From an uncultured Mollicutes bacterium (GTDB lineage: Bacteria > Bacillota_I > Bacilli_A > RFN20 > CAG-826): 7,357 bases of DNA. The position numbers were made by a program, and so were the translations under genes. The stretch spans positions 1-7,357 of the forward strand of contig CAMESA010000044.1 of assembly GCA_945935945.1 (NCBI GenBank), in the 5' to 3' direction. This document shows, piece by piece, positions 5,971 through 7,357 of this stretch (within the stretch, counting starts at the first letter, position 1; each line of letters begins with the position of its first letter). Under the pieces are notes generated by a model that did no database searches, was not told where the DNA came from, and saw only the letters and a program-made list of their open reading frames with translations.

Positions 5971-7357
5971 CTATAAATCAATAAGTATTTCTGTATTAAC
6001 ATCTATCAAATCTTCATAAGTATCAAAAGCCTTTACATTCTTTTGACTAGGATCTTCAAATTCATATACTGGAAAATCCGCATAATTCATCTGGGCATCC
6101 CATATTGCTCCAACTAGTGAATCAGGTCCGTCTTTTAACTCAGTTGTACGAGTAACTTTCCCTTTATCAATTATCAAAGCTTCTAATTCTTTTTTAAGCT
6201 TTGGAGCACTACCTATTTTAACTTGGCCTTTTTCCATAAGAGTTGCAGCATTTGTATATGGTTCTAATTTAATATCAACTGAAACTTTTTCAACATTAGC
6301 AAAACAACCAGATGCTTCTAACTGTTGCATAATCATTAGTGAATTATATTGGTCAAAAGAAACAGTATGCACAGGAATATTCTTTTCTATCACTAAATTC
6401 GTAAGAAAAGTTTGTATGGCGTGAATATCTACTTTATTTTTAGCGTTTATAAATAATTGTAAGTCAACAACGTATACAACTTCTTTTTCTTTTGTATTAG
6501 GATTCGTTCTCCACTCTTTATGCAAAACACATAATCCAGTATCACATTGGCCTTCTGATCCACCACCACTTAAATCACAATGAATATAACGATTCGCCAT
6601 AGGTGCTCTTTTGAATTGCCAACGATCATTTATTGTCTTTTCAAACAAATTATACGGTTCAATTAAAGAAAGTATGTCAACATCTTCACGAATACTCACA
6701 TCAAAATACATCTCTGGAGTAAGGAATGGCTCTTCAAGACGTGTTGTATCACGAAAAACAGATTTAACATCATTTGTGTCTATACCTAATATATCTTGTA
6801 TTTGCTGATCCAATTGTGCTTCAAATTGATTCTTATAAATAGTTGGTACCTGAACTATTTCACACCCTGTTGGAATAATATAGTTGTTATTTTTTATGTC
6901 ATCTAATTCTTTTTCGTTTGTTATTATTCTACTTGCTATACTTCCATTTCCTATTAAAATTGGAAACGTATCTGTACCCTTAAATTCTATGCCATCCTTT
7001 ACTTCAAATCGCATTGGATGCAAATACAAAAAACCTGGATCATTTTTCCATTTTTTTGCATATTCTCTTGTAACAGATTCAGTAGAACGTGCTGAACTCA
7101 TAATATTTTGCATAACGAAGGGACTCGACTTAAAGCGGCTATCTAGCCTCCCATCTACTGAGTTTAACAATTCCATTCCTTCTATGACACCTTTTTCATT
7201 AATTTCGTCCATTGCTGAAATAACAATGTCATAACCGACCGTATTCGCAATATTACTGGCTAATGTCACTATAAAATTATCCTTAAAAACGATAGTCAAA
7301 TTAGCTTTATCGACAAAAAATGGAAATGGGATGTTTGGATCCTCTAAATTGAAATTA
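5971..7357 (-). CDS. terL: Terminase large subunit, 5' end outside window
   Basis: Motor and nuclease of phage DNA packaging, acting at the procapsid portal. The frame is open to the window edge (461 visible codons) and the 19 codons above the TTG at 7299 read as normal protein, so that TTG is not the start. Counting from that TTG as 1: a Walker B segment DIVISAMDE (24-32, D31 and E32), a coupling-motif-like MSSARST (67-73), a linker with VPTIYKNQFE (151-160) as in many large terminases, then the RNase H-like nuclease with CDLSGGG (241-247, D242), VSFDQYNS (313-320, D316) and KDGPDSLVGAIW (389-400, D393), the three expected acidic positions. The Walker A part must lie beyond 7357. It ends 11 nt before the glycosyltransferase gene. 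The terminase call is secure; the packaging type cannot be told from this part. Confidence 0.93.
   Translation of the reverse strand, partial: NFNLEDPNIPFPFFVDKANLTIVFKDNFIVTLASNIANTVGYDIVISAMDEINEKGVIEGMELLNSVDGRLDSRFKSSPFVMQNIMSSARSTESVTREYAKKWKNDPGFLYLHPMRFEVKDGIEFKGTDTFPILIGNGSIASRIITNEKELDDIKNNNYIIPTGCEIVQVPTIYKNQFEAQLDQQIQDILGIDTNDVKSVFRDTTRLEEPFLTPEMYFDVSIREDVDILSLIEPYNLFEKTINDRWQFKRAPMANRYIHCDLSGGGSEGQCDTGLCVLHKEWRTNPNTKEKEVVYVVDLQLFINAKNKVDIHAIQTFLTNLVIEKNIPVHTVSFDQYNSLMIMQQLEASGCFANVEKVSVDIKLEPYTNAATLMEKGQVKIGSAPKLKKELEALIIDKGKVTRTTELKDGPDSLVGAIWDAQMNYADFPVYEFEDPSQKNVKAFDTYEDLIDVNTEILIDL

Noticed and set aside
6884..7234. Plus-strand open frame of 116 codons inside the terminase gene
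   Set aside because: It is antisense to conserved terminase motifs and Ser/Phe/Ile-rich, as expected from the reverse of an AT-rich gene.
7297..7299. TTG as the start codon of the terminase gene
   Set aside because: The frame stays open for 19 more codons to the window edge and reads as plausible protein. The Walker A part of the ATPase is missing, so the true start lies outside the window.
1..7357. tRNA genes, CRISPR array, insertion sequence or recoded stop codon
   Set aside because: No cloverleaf-like segment, regular direct repeats or transposase were seen; the gaps are too short, and all three stop codons end genes normally.

Overview
This AT-rich window looks like part of the genome of a tailed double-stranded DNA bacteriophage, or of a prophage. 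Every supported gene lies on the minus strand and they are tightly packed, so transcription runs from high to low coordinates. TAA, TAG and TGA all end genes here, so nothing suggests a recoded stop codon. The phage assignment rests on a large terminase subunit, a compact phage-type family B DNA polymerase and almost no intergenic space. A GapR-family (DUF2312) protein, a family best known from Alphaproteobacteria, hints at an AT-rich alphaproteobacterial host; that is inference from one gene.

In transcription order: (i) 7357-5971, the C-terminal part of a large terminase (end of the ATPase domain plus the RNase H-like nuclease domain), with its 5' end outside the window. (ii) 5959-5264 and 5267-4536, two overlapping sugar-transfer genes: a family 2 glycosyltransferase and an RgpF-like (rhamnan synthesis F) protein. 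With the terminase they form one close-spaced run (11-nt gap, then a 4-nt ATGA overlap). (iii) 4467-2773, a replication/recombination run: a bacterial-type RecA, a lysine-rich protein of unknown function (109 aa), and the GapR-like protein. (iv) 2701-1, a family B DNA polymerase with an intact 3'-5' exonuclease and the polymerase motifs, preceded by about 350 residues of unrecognised sequence; its 3' end runs off the left edge.

The only two real intergenic gaps (4468-4535 before recA, 2702-2772 before the polymerase) each carry a matching promoter-like element. Both have TTGACTTTAC containing a TTTACA or TTTACT -35, a 17-nt spacer, and a TATAAA or TATACT -10. An inverted repeat flanks the -10 in both, strong at the polymerase and weak at recA. 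This suggests that the recA-orf109-gapR run and the polymerase are two units under common control, separate from packaging and glycosylation.

The most interesting points are the GapR-like nucleoid protein between recA and a DNA polymerase, the paired promoter/operator architecture, the unexplained N-terminal region of the polymerase and a Tyr-to-Ile change in its motif B. I see no tRNA, CRISPR array, insertion sequence or clear terminator.
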